A stretch of DNA of 13,828 bases from Spirochaetaceae bacterium (GTDB taxonomy: Bacteria; Spirochaetota; Spirochaetia; Treponematales; Breznakiellaceae): assembly GCA_031290205.1 (NCBI GenBank), contig JAITNZ010000120.1, forward strand, positions 1 to 13,828, given 5' to 3'. A program made the position numbers and the translations under genes. The notes under the pieces were generated by a model, which was given only the letters and a program-made list of their open reading frames with translations, did not search any database and was not told the DNA's origin. This document shows positions 6,183 through 12,328 of this stretch, one piece after another. Position 1 is the first letter of the stretch, and every line of letters begins with the position of its first letter.

Positions 6183-6314
6183 ATGAACAAAAAGCAGATT
6201 AAATGCCGTATGTGTTGTTGTGCCGTTGGCAAAAGCGACGCACCGGCGTATAGACCCCCACATTTTAGGGCGGGGGTTTTCGATTTTTTGAAGGAGTTGA
6301 AATATGCACATTAG
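6183..6314 (+). CDS. Possible Cys-rich leader ORF, 43 aa
   Basis: This is an open frame that begins MNKKQIKCRMCCCAVG and contains four cysteine codons within six positions. It overlaps the first 11 bases of the methyltransferase gene. AAAAGGGG lies only one base before the ATG, which is too close for normal initiation. A terminator-like hairpin (6254-6289) is inside the frame, so a cysteine-responsive attenuator is conceivable. There is no homology evidence, and it may be chance. Confidence 0.25.
   Translation: MNKKQIKCRMCCCAVGKSDAPAYRPPHFRAGVFDFLKELKYAH
6254..6289 (+). terminator. Terminator-like hairpin upstream of the methyltransferase gene
   Basis: ACCCCC (6254-6259) pairs with GGGGGT (6272-6277) across a 12-nt loop and is followed by TTTT-CGA-TTTTTT. 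It can end the lipoprotein transcript, or work as an attenuator, because it lies just 14 nt before the ATG of the next gene. Confidence 0.5.
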
Positions 6315-7196
6315 AGAAGTATTCTATAAGGGGTTTAAATATTTTTGTCCGTATGGACTCATTTTACTTCGTCGAAAAGTATTGTTTTCTACGGAAGCGG
6401 CGATAGCTATCAAAAAAGATACAGCTGAAATTACCCCCCCCCCCCCGCACCTTATTATTTTGGAACGCCGGAAATACCTCAAAACTATATACGCCAACAT
6501 TATGCGTATTGCGTTTATCATGGAGCCAAACTTGCACAAAGATTAGGGTATAAGAAAATTTCTGTTATTGAGTTTGGAGTTGCCGGCGGCAATGGTTTAT
6601 TGGCGCTTGAAGATGAGGCAGAGAGAATTGGGGGCGAGTTTAATATTGAAATAGATGTATACGGTTTTGATACAGGACATGGTTTACCTAAACCGGAAGA
6701 TTATAGAGACCTCCCTTATAGATTTGAGGAAAATATGTTTAGTATGGATTTTGATAAATTATCAAAGAAGCTCAAATTTGCAAAACTTGTAATCGGCGAT
6801 CTAAAAGAGACAATCAAGACATTTGTTGAGCAATATCAGCCTGCGCCAATAGCAGCGGTAATGAACGATACCGATTTGTATTCATCTACTATTGCATCTT
6901 TTCGACTTTATGATGCGAATGAAAAATATTTTTTACCAAGAATTTTTAATTATTTTGATGATATCAATGGGTGGATGGGTGATGAATTTTATAACAATTT
7001 TACCGGAGAACGGCTTGCTATAGGTGAATTTAATGACAAACATAAAATGAAGAAATTTTCTCAACAGTATCACTTATTGGCTCAATATAAACAAGAGCCT
7101 TGGTATAGTCAGATATATGTATTGCATTTATTTGATCATCCTGATTATAATAATTTTGTATGTACAAAGAATCGACAATTGCCTTTAGAGATATAA
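6304..7196 (+). CDS. SAM-dependent methyltransferase-like gene, frameshifted at C13
   Basis: AAGGAG (6291-6296) precedes ATG 6304 by 7 nt. The frame from this ATG reads MHIREVFYKGFKYFCPYGLI, a head seen in capsule or polysaccharide-modifying proteins, and reaches a run of 13 C (6434-6446). In the assembled frame it stops at 6546 after 80 aa. The true continuation lies in another frame: APYYFGTPEIPQNYIRQHYA, then the SAM-binding motif I segment VIEFGVAGGNG and VYGFDTGHGLP, ending at the TAA at 7194-7196. Adding one C or removing two joins both parts into a protein of 296-297 aa with three or four prolines at the junction. The gene is visibly richer in A+T than its neighbours, which suggests transfer. 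The substrate is unknown; a surface glycan or lipid is a guess from the N-terminus. The break is either phase variation or a homopolymer sequencing error. Confidence 0.75.
6434..6446 (+). repeat. C13 homopolymer tract (candidate phase switch)
   Basis: Thirteen uninterrupted C residues lie within the coding region of the methyltransferase-like gene. C13 is out of frame; C11 or C14 restores the full protein. This is the longest G/C run in the window and is of the kind that slips during replication. Confidence 0.9.
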
Positions 7197-7260
7197 TATC
7201 TAGGGGAACGCTTTTTCGGGTCAGTGGCGCTGCGCACACAGACGCTTATAGGAGTTTTAT

Positions 7261-8082
7261 ATGATCATTATTGGAGAAAAGCTCAATGGCTCTATTCCCT
7301 CAGTGGGGAAGGCTATTGCGGAAAAGGATGCCGCGCATATTCGCGGCATTGCGAAAAAACAGGCGGATGCCGGCGCGGCGTTTATCGATGTGTGCGCCTC
7401 GGTGCCCGAAACAGTTGAGCTCGAGACGCTCAAATGGATGATAGACCTTGTGCAGGAAGTAAGCGATACCCCCATTGCGATAGACAGTCCTAGCGCAAAA
7501 ATCTGCGCGGCGGCAATACCATTCTGCAAGAAGCCCGGGCTTATCAATTCAGTTTCGATGGAAGGCAGCAAGGTTGATATGGTATTTCCCCTCATTGCCG
7601 ACACCGGCTGGGAATGCGTCGCGCTTCTCAGCGACGATACGGGCATCCCGAAATCTTCGGAAAAACGGCTTGAGGTCTTCGACGCGCTGATGAAGAAAGC
7701 CGCCCAGTATAAGATTGAACCTGAAAAGCTCCATATCGACCCGCTGATTGAGATGCTCTGCACTTCGGAAGACGGCATCGAAAAGATCGTCGTTACCATG
7801 AAGAAGATAAAGGAACTTTATCCGTCTATTCATCTGACAGGGGGGGCAAGCAACATTTCGTTTAATCTTCCCGAACGGAAGTATATCAACCGCGCCTTCA
7901 TCATCCTCGCCATGGCTGCCGGCATGGACAGCGCCATCCTCGACCCCTTGAACAAGGAGATGATGGGCTTGATCTACGCCGCCGAAGCCCTTTTAGGACA
8001 GGACGAAATGTGCATCGAGTATATCACCGCCTATAGAGCAGGAATTTTCGGAGATATAAATGCCGAAAACAAAAAAAAATGA
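7261..8082 (+). CDS. Methyltetrahydrofolate:corrinoid methyltransferase-like (pterin-binding) protein
   Basis: This is a pterin-binding TIM-barrel enzyme of the dihydropteroate synthase/MeTr superfamily, expected to move a methyl group between tetrahydrofolate and a corrinoid cofactor. Visible blocks: IIGEKLNGSIPSVGKAI (residues 3-19), FIDVCAS (41-47), PIAIDSPS (71-78), PGLINSVSMEG (92-102), HIDPL, and GGASNISFNLPERKYINRAF with AMAAGMDSAILDP. The 273-aa length is normal. From memory, relatives usually have DVCAG and DSPN where this one has DVCAS and DSPS, so a pterin-contact position may differ. AGGAG lies 6 nt before the ATG. No corrinoid protein gene is adjacent. A 42-codon frame overlaps its last 23 bases and leads into the DUF2284 gene. 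The superfamily call is firm; the exact methyl donor and acceptor are not known. Confidence 0.88.
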   Translation: MIIIGEKLNGSIPSVGKAIAEKDAAHIRGIAKKQADAGAAFIDVCASVPETVELETLKWMIDLVQEVSDTPIAIDSPSAKICAAAIPFCKKPGLINSVSMEGSKVDMVFPLIADTGWECVALLSDDTGIPKSSEKRLEVFDALMKKAAQYKIEPEKLHIDPLIEMLCTSEDGIEKIVVTMKKIKELYPSIHLTGGASNISFNLPERKYINRAFIILAMAAGMDSAILDPLNKEMMGLIYAAEALLGQDEMCIEYITAYRAGIFGDINAENKKK

Positions 8083-8188
8083 ACTTATTCCCGCCTTTGA
8101 GACCTTCGCAAGAGTCGCTGATTTTCTTTGGTACAAACTTACGTTTGTTCCCAAGTCTGTGAAAATGAATTCGGCGAAAAATCGTTGA
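8060..8188 (+). CDS. Small hypothetical protein, 42 aa, translationally coupled
   Basis: This frame begins inside the 3' end of the pterin-binding methyltransferase gene (23-bp overlap). CGGAG precedes the ATG with GGAG at 8050-8053, six bases away. It reads MPKTKKNELIPAFETFARVA, then DFLWYKLTFVP, and ends in a basic tail (SVKMNSAKNR). Its TGA overlaps the ATG of the next gene in a TGATG junction (8186-8190), the usual layout for termination-reinitiation. The product is basic with a hydrophobic-aromatic centre and has no recognised family. Both junctions and the ribosome site support it; without homologues it remains a prediction. It fills the otherwise unexplained 105 bp between the two larger genes. 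Confidence 0.55.
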   Translation: MPKTKKNELIPAFETFARVADFLWYKLTFVPKSVKMNSAKNR

Positions 8189-8787
8189 TGGACGAAAAAA
8201 TAAAAAAACTTGCCCTGGAATGCGGCTTCACCCATGTGGGGGCTCTTGACCCTGCCACTATTACCTTGCGGGAAGAAGTCCGCGCCGCTTGCGCCGAAAA
8301 TAAATGCGGCGCTTTTAATCGTAATTGGGCGTGCCCCCCCGCCTGCGGCAGCCTCGAAGCCTGTGCCGTGAAAATTCACTCATTTACCGCAGGAGCGCTT
8401 TTACAAAGCACCTGCGTTTTAACTGATCCCTTTGATTATGAAACGATGCAAGAATCCGGCAGAAAGCACCGCGAGAGCCTACAGGTCTTTGCACAAAAAA
8501 TAAAAGTTTTATATCCAGAGGCGCTTGTCCTCGGCGCGGGTCCCTGCACCGTCTGCAAGCAGTGCCCCTACCCTAGTTCCCCCTGCCGCTTTCCCGCTAA
8601 GATGATATCTTCCATGGAGGCTCAAGGTATAGTAGTAAGCGATGTATGCACGACGAATAATCTCCCCTACTACTACGGACAAAACACCCTCACCTACACC
8701 GGCTGCTTGTGCCACACTCTCCGCGAGACAGTTCATCAAAGCAATCTAAGAGAAACTGATTTAAGAAAAGCAAGCCTTTTGGGGTAA
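8188..8787 (+). CDS. DUF2284 cysteine-rich metal-binding protein
   Basis: This is a predicted metal-binding protein of the DUF2284 family, biochemical role unknown. From ATG 8188 it has 199 aa and many cysteines: C40 and C49 in ENKCGAFNRNWACPPACG, then GAGPCTVCKQCPYPSSPCRFP with regularly spaced cysteines as in ferredoxin-like clusters. Next come SSMEAQGIVVSDVC, a DUF2284 signature, and a final YTGCLC. An upstream frame would extend it by 20 residues to 8128, but 8188 is preferred because it overlaps the stop of the small upstream ORF (TGATG) and begins the family-like MDEKIKKLALECGFTHVG. Co-transcription with the methyltransferase suggests a redox or cofactor role in one-carbon or corrinoid metabolism, which is inference. 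Its last 98 bp overlap the 3' end of the convergent hemW. Confidence 0.85.
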   Translation: MDEKIKKLALECGFTHVGALDPATITLREEVRAACAENKCGAFNRNWACPPACGSLEACAVKIHSFTAGALLQSTCVLTDPFDYETMQESGRKHRESLQVFAQKIKVLYPEALVLGAGPCTVCKQCPYPSSPCRFPAKMISSMEAQGIVVSDVCTTNNLPYYYGQNTLTYTGCLCHTLRETVHQSNLRETDLRKASLLG

Positions 8788-9871
8788 GCGTGTTTTTTGT
8801 TTCGCTATAAAAATTTGTTGCCCGCCATGCGGCGATGGTTTTTGGAATCACGCTTTCGAGAGTGCATGAAAATCTTTTTTTGAACAGCGCCTCGTCGGGA
8901 CCGTCGATGTAACGGTAGCCCATCATCAGCGTTTCTTTAAGCAGCGTCTCTCTGTCGATATGTTCTATTGTCTGACGAAGTGGGGGGGGGGCATAAAAAA
9001 TATTATGCCGGGTGGTGTATCGGATTGCTGTGCCTCTTTCATCGTCTATGATCGTGCCGCTCGCCGAAGGTCCGCAGCCTATCCAGTTTTCCATCATCCA
9101 GTAGCGGATGTTATGCCGCGCTCTTTTGCCCTCACGCGCAAAATTAGATACTTCATACTGAGCGTATCCCGCGCTCTCTAAAAAGTCCCGCCCGGCAATC
9201 CACATCTTCTCTTTAACTTCGCCAGCCGGTAGTTTTTCCAACATGGCGCCGGACAGCCCCCCTCCTTCTATCATCAAATCATAGAGTGATATATGCGCGG
9301 GATTGAACGCTAACAGCGTTTCTATATCATGCAGTAATATTTCTTTATGCTGATAGGGTAGACCCGACAGTATATCAAATGATATATCAAGAGCTGCGGG
9401 TTTATTTTGTAAAAATTTTATATTTTCTATTATCCTGCGGGAGGAGCCTCTCCTTGCTACCGCGCGTCTCGATGCATCATTCAGGCTTTGGACGCCGATG
9501 CTCAGGCGGCTTACCCCCCCCTCAACACAGCCTTGTATAAAATCTTCGGATAACGATTCGCTGTTTGCTTCGACCGTAAGCTCGCACGTGCCTCCATCAG
9601 TTTTTTTTGCAAAATTGAGAAACGATAGCAGAGCGGCGATGCGTTTCCCCCCCAAGAGCGAAGGCGTCCCGCCGCCTATGTATATCGAGGGAACGCAATC
9701 AATCTTGAAAAAGATAAGCTGCGACTCTATATCGCGATAGAGCGCCTCCAGATACTCATCGATGATGGTGGAGGCGGCGTTAGTGGGGACGCTCGTGGGG
9801 ACGGAAAAAAAATCACAGTAAGCGCATTTAGAGGCGCAAAACGGGATGTGAATATAGAGCGAGGCTTTCAC
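8690..9871 (-). CDS. hemW: Radical SAM heme chaperone HemW (CPO-like)
   Basis: HemW-type radical SAM proteins resemble oxygen-independent coproporphyrinogen oxidase but bind and deliver heme. The motif LYIHIPFCASKCAYCDFFS holds the CxxxCxxC cluster cysteines at residues 12, 16 and 19 from the chosen start. IYIGGGTPSLL, LTVEANSESL, RLSIGVQSLND, FDILSGLPYQ and ISLYDL follow in the family order, and the C-terminus has the HemN-type domain ending in GLLFLNQFLLD. I chose GTG 9871 because it overlaps the hydE TGA in a GTGA junction and places the motif at the usual depth; ATG 9922 would add 17 residues unlike the family. The C-terminal 8-10 residues past LDCFDEL run into the convergent DUF2284 gene. 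It contains a C10 run in the coding strand (8982-8991). The cysteine set retained here is the one shared with true CPO, so function is assigned by overall family resemblance. Confidence 0.9.
   Translation of the reverse strand: MKASLYIHIPFCASKCAYCDFFSVPTSVPTNAASTIIDEYLEALYRDIESQLIFFKIDCVPSIYIGGGTPSLLGGKRIAALLSFLNFAKKTDGGTCELTVEANSESLSEDFIQGCVEGGVSRLSIGVQSLNDASRRAVARRGSSRRIIENIKFLQNKPAALDISFDILSGLPYQHKEILLHDIETLLAFNPAHISLYDLMIEGGGLSGAMLEKLPAGEVKEKMWIAGRDFLESAGYAQYEVSNFAREGKRARHNIRYWMMENWIGCGPSASGTIIDDERGTAIRYTTRHNIFYAPPPLRQTIEHIDRETLLKETLMMGYRYIDGPDEALFKKRFSCTLESVIPKTIAAWRATNFYSETKNTLTPKGLLFLNQFLLDCFDELSRGECGTSSRCR
8982..8991. repeat. G10 homopolymer within hemW
   Basis: Ten G on the plus strand encode part of the AlaProProPro stretch of HemW (minus strand). 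The frame is intact at this length. A one-base slip would truncate the C-terminal domain. Confidence 0.9.
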
Positions 9872-11037
9872 CCACAGACAGCTTCCGGCACCTTCGCGCG
9901 CTCCGCCTGCGAATCCTGACATTCTTCGCAGCGTAAGTGCATGGTTTTTGACGGCGCGCCTGCTCCGTCAATTGCTACCTGCGCCGGAGCGCTTCCCAGC
10001 GCGGTTTGAGTTGTTGTCTGCATATCGATAAAGTCGCCTCGGGAGAGGCTTGGCACAAAACCGGCGCGCCGTATCCGCCCTTCGACGCAGACACGGCATT
10101 CCGCCGCTTCCTCGCCGGTGCATATCTTGTTGTCGTAGAGCGCGTAGAGTTTGCGCACCGCTTTGGGCGAAAGATTCGGCATGATCACGTTGGCGCCGGC
10201 TTTCAGCGCCTTTTCGCGCCCTTCGGGGTTTATCGTCCCAAGCGCCGTCGTCGCCGGAATCAGCGCCTTGGGAAGCAGCAGGCGGGTGAGCGCAACCATG
10301 CGGAGCGTCTGTTCGAGCGAGCCTTGCGAACAATCCTTGAACGGCGTATCCGCTTGCGGAATAAAGGGTCCGATGCCCACCATGTGCGGTTGCAGCTTTT
10401 CTATAAAGCGGAGGTCTTCGAGGAGGTGTTCAGGCGTCTGGTAGGGAGAGCCCACCATGAAGCCCGCGCCCACCTGAAAGCCAATCTCCTTCAAGTTAAA
10501 GAGACACTCCTTGCGGTGGGCAAGGCTCATCGACGCGGGGTGCAGCTTTTGGTAGTGTTCGTCGTTTGCCGTTTCGTGCCGCAGCAGGTAGCGGTTCACG
10601 CCCGCATCAAAATATTTTTGGTAAGATTCACGGCTCTTCTCGCCGAGCGACAGGGTAATCGCGCTGGCAGGAAACTTTTCGCGGATGGCGCGGACGGTCT
10701 CGACGATTTTATCATCCGTCCAGTAGGGGTCTTCGCCGCTCTGCAACACAAATGTTTTATAGCCAAGCACCTCCCCCATCTGACAGCATTGCAAAATCTG
10801 TTCACTGCTCAGCCGGTAGCGTTCCGCATTGGCGTTACTGCGCCTAATGCCGCAGTAGTAGCAATCATTCTTACAATAATTGCTAAACTCTATAAGTCCG
10901 CGAAAGTAGACATCATTCTGATAATACTCGCTGCGCAACGCCGCCGCCGCCTCAAAGAGTGTTGCCATCTCCTCGGCATTTTCCGTTTTGATAAAGCGAA
11001 GAACTTCGTTATCGTCTTGTAAGTTTATGTTGTTCAT
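9868..11037 (-). CDS. hydE: [FeFe]-hydrogenase maturase HydE (radical SAM)
   Basis: HydE is a radical SAM enzyme that, with HydF and HydG, builds the H-cluster of [FeFe] hydrogenase. FSNYCKNDCYYCGIRRSN carries the CxxxCxxC cluster cysteines (55, 59, 62 from the chosen start), followed by the typical GYKTFVLQSGEDPYWTDD, ETANDEHYQKLHP, GFQVGAGFMVGSPYQTPEHL and GIGPFIPQADTPF blocks. ATG 11037 was preferred over ATG 11049 because GGAG lies six bases upstream of it. At 389 aa it is about 40 residues longer than most HydE: after GFVPSLSRGDFI there is a Thr/Ala-rich linker and a tail containing MHLRCEECQDS and a terminal Cys. hydF, hydG and hydrogenase genes are not in the window. Downstream hemW starts in its stop codon. 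Function implies an anaerobic H2 metabolism. Confidence 0.93.
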   Translation of the reverse strand: MNNINLQDDNEVLRFIKTENAEEMATLFEAAAALRSEYYQNDVYFRGLIEFSNYCKNDCYYCGIRRSNANAERYRLSSEQILQCCQMGEVLGYKTFVLQSGEDPYWTDDKIVETVRAIREKFPASAITLSLGEKSRESYQKYFDAGVNRYLLRHETANDEHYQKLHPASMSLAHRKECLFNLKEIGFQVGAGFMVGSPYQTPEHLLEDLRFIEKLQPHMVGIGPFIPQADTPFKDCSQGSLEQTLRMVALTRLLLPKALIPATTALGTINPEGREKALKAGANVIMPNLSPKAVRKLYALYDNKICTGEEAAECRVCVEGRIRRAGFVPSLSRGDFIDMQTTTQTALGSAPAQVAIDGAGAPSKTMHLRCEECQDSQAERAKVPEAVCG

Positions 11038-11056
11038 TGTTGTCTCCATTGAAGAA

Positions 11057-11096
11057 GGGGAACGGGGAACGGGGAACAGGGAACAGGGAACAGGGG
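11057..11096. repeat. Tandem 7-bp repeat (GGGGAAC/AGGGAAC)
   Basis: Five full 7-bp units, three GGGGAAC and two AGGGAAC, plus a partial sixth, lie directly upstream of the hydE start region. Such simple repeats change copy number easily and could vary the spacing to any hydE promoter. Confidence 0.85.
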
Positions 11097-11097
11097 G

Positions 11098-11118
11098 AAG
11101 ATTTCACTTTGAAATCTT
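11098..11118. repeat. Perfect 9-bp hairpin in the luxS-hydE gap
   Basis: AAGATTTCA (11098-11106), loop CTT, TGAAATCTT (11110-11118). It is AT-rich with no uridine tract on the minus strand, so it is not a convincing terminator for luxS. Confidence 0.55.
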
Positions 11119-11176
11119 TCTTCCTACTCCTTGCTTCCTGCACATTCCCAACTCCTCACTCTACTATCTTCCCCCC

Positions 11177-11204
11177 ATACCCCAAACCCTATACCCCAAA
11201 CCCC
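11177..11204. repeat. 14-bp tandem duplication
   Basis: Two adjacent copies of ATACCCCAAACCC plus one variable base lie just downstream of luxS on the minus strand. Together with the 7-bp tandem at 11057 this makes the 170-bp luxS-hydE spacer almost entirely simple repeat. Confidence 0.8.
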
Positions 11205-11208
11205 TTCT

Positions 11209-11688
11209 TCATCGCGACGGGTAATTCAAATTCTCATCCTTTGCGGTCTTCAACAGTTTGCCGAAGCGCACCGCTTCCCATTTTGCTATGTTGAGGTTCT
11301 GCTCGCTATAGTTGCCGCACTCTGCCGGTTTTGCGCCGGGGATTTCGCCCTCGAACGCCGCGATCCAATCCATCAGCTCGATGATGAGGGGGAGGGCGTC
11401 TCGGCTTGAGAGGTCGCCTTCGAGGATCACATAAAAACCCGTCCGGCAGCCCATGGGACCGAAGTAGACGACTCGCTCTTTCCACTGGGGGTGTGAGCGT
11501 AGGAAGGTGGCGCCGAGATGTTCGATGGTGTGCAGCGCGGGCATGTCAATGACGGGCTCCTTGTTCGGCTCCTTAAAACGGATGTCGAAGGTGGTAAGCG
11601 CCGCCCCGCCGAATTTATCTTTGCGCGAGACATAAAGTCCCGGCTTCAATCGCAGGTGGTCTACCTGAAAACTAGCAATTTTTTCCAT
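11209..11688 (-). CDS. luxS: S-ribosylhomocysteine lyase LuxS
   Basis: LuxS cleaves S-ribosylhomocysteine to homocysteine and the autoinducer-2 precursor DPD, in the activated methyl cycle. The zinc ligands are visible as HTIEH (H53 and H57) and C124 in ECGNYSEQN, and the catalytic cysteine is C81 in GPMGCRTGFY. MEKIASFQVDHLRLKPGLYV is a standard LuxS N-terminus. ATG 11688 was chosen over the frame's further start at 11739 because AAGGAG lies six bases upstream and the product then has the usual ~159 aa. It is the first gene of a minus-strand group with hydE and hemW, though the 170-bp repeat spacer makes co-transcription uncertain. By releasing homocysteine it links sulfur recycling to the methyltransferases of this region. 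The assignment is essentially certain. Confidence 0.96.
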   Translation of the reverse strand: MEKIASFQVDHLRLKPGLYVSRKDKFGGAALTTFDIRFKEPNKEPVIDMPALHTIEHLGATFLRSHPQWKERVVYFGPMGCRTGFYVILEGDLSSRDALPLIIELMDWIAAFEGEIPGAKPAECGNYSEQNLNIAKWEAVRFGKLLKTAKDENLNYPSR

Positions 11689-11727
11689 AAAATACTCCTT
11701 ACGGCAACGCTGATTAAAAGATTTTAT

Positions 11728-11785
11728 CCACAAAGGCACAGACGAGCACGGATTACAGAGCAGAAATCAGGGTGAATCTGTGGAC
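11728..11785. repeat. Degenerate palindromic repeat upstream of luxS
   Basis: TCCACA near the left and TGTGGA near the right form the inverted ends of a stretch rich in CACAGA, CACGGATTACAG and AATCTGTG words. These are the same words as in the repeats at 27-56 and 91-150, so it is probably a decayed member of one intergenic repeat family. No gene was found between luxS and 12024. Confidence 0.45.
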
Positions 11786-11884
11786 AAGGTATTAAAATCA
11801 GTATATCCTTAATGAATATACCAAAAAAAGGCAGTTTGTGCTAGACCACGCTTCAGCAACGCAGCAATTACGAATTCGAAAATT

Positions 11885-12007
11885 AACCACGAACGGCACG
11901 AACCACACGAACAAATTGCGCATAATTCACATGATTTCTGACTTGGTTACCACCATTATTCATATTCATTGCGTCCTCCGTTCGTGTTGTTCGTGAGGTT
12001 CGTGGTT
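11885..12007. repeat. Palindromic intergenic repeat, 28-nt arms
   Basis: The left arm (11885-11912) pairs with the right arm (11980-12007) at 25 of 28 positions. Both consist of repeated CACGAAC-type words. A GAATTC lies next to each arm on the outside. The 67-nt interior has no visible gene. The construction is like the palindrome at 91-150. Confidence 0.7.
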
Positions 12008-12023
12008 GAATTCGGAACTGCTG

Positions 12024-12188
12024 TCAGCAACGCCCCTCTGTCGGCTTGCTACAAGCCAGCATGATGATAGGGGCTTCCACCTCGCCGCTTCCCGTGAACA
12101 CCTCAAGTTCCCGCCGTTCTTCCGCCGTCAGTATAATTTCCTTCGTGTTTTTTTCATTGGTATTAGCCCTCCAATGGAATAATAGCAT
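12024..12188 (-). pseudogene. Possible remnant of an IS630-type transposase N-terminus
   Basis: A 54-codon frame reads MLLFHWRANTNEKNTKEIIL, then LTAEERRELEVFTGSGEVEA, and ends soon after IIMLACSKPTEG. The LTAEERxELE start with a following helix is typical of the first residues of IS630-family transposases (IILTAEERQELE...), but the rest of the DDE domain is missing. It overlaps an inverted repeat (12181-12212) that could be an element end. The match is short; a small unrelated protein is possible. Confidence 0.3.
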
Positions 12189-12212
12189 ACTATCAGTTGC
12201 TTGTATGCTATT
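12181..12212. repeat. Perfect 10-bp inverted repeat
   Basis: AATAGCATAC (12181-12190) and GTATGCTATT (12203-12212) are separated by 12 nt. It may be an operator, an insertion-element end, or a weak structure after the aminotransferase gene. There is no T-run on the minus strand. Confidence 0.6.
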
Positions 12213-12328
12213 AGATGTTACAGGCTGCTAGACTGTCCTGAGTAGCAACGAAATTTCAGGCGTTGTTTACCGTTCACCTTAATGGGAATAATATTATAAG
12301 AATGAGATTTGTTGATGGTGTCAGTACT

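Noticed and set aside
6304..6546. Stand-alone 80-aa protein
   Set aside because: Its residues after the C tract are out-of-frame noise; only the first 44 residues are genuine.
6600..7196. Separate 198-aa gene starting at a TTG codon
   Set aside because: The conserved frame extends upstream to the C tract without a start or ribosome site; it is the second part of the gene beginning at 6304.
8128..8187. Twenty-residue N-terminal extension of the DUF2284 protein
   Set aside because: It lies inside the 42-aa ORF in another frame and lacks a ribosome site; the TGATG junction supports ATG 8188.
10006..11022. Long open frame (338 codons) on the plus strand opposite hydE
   Set aside because: It is the antisense shadow of a well-supported gene; Arg/His-rich with no motif and no ribosome site.
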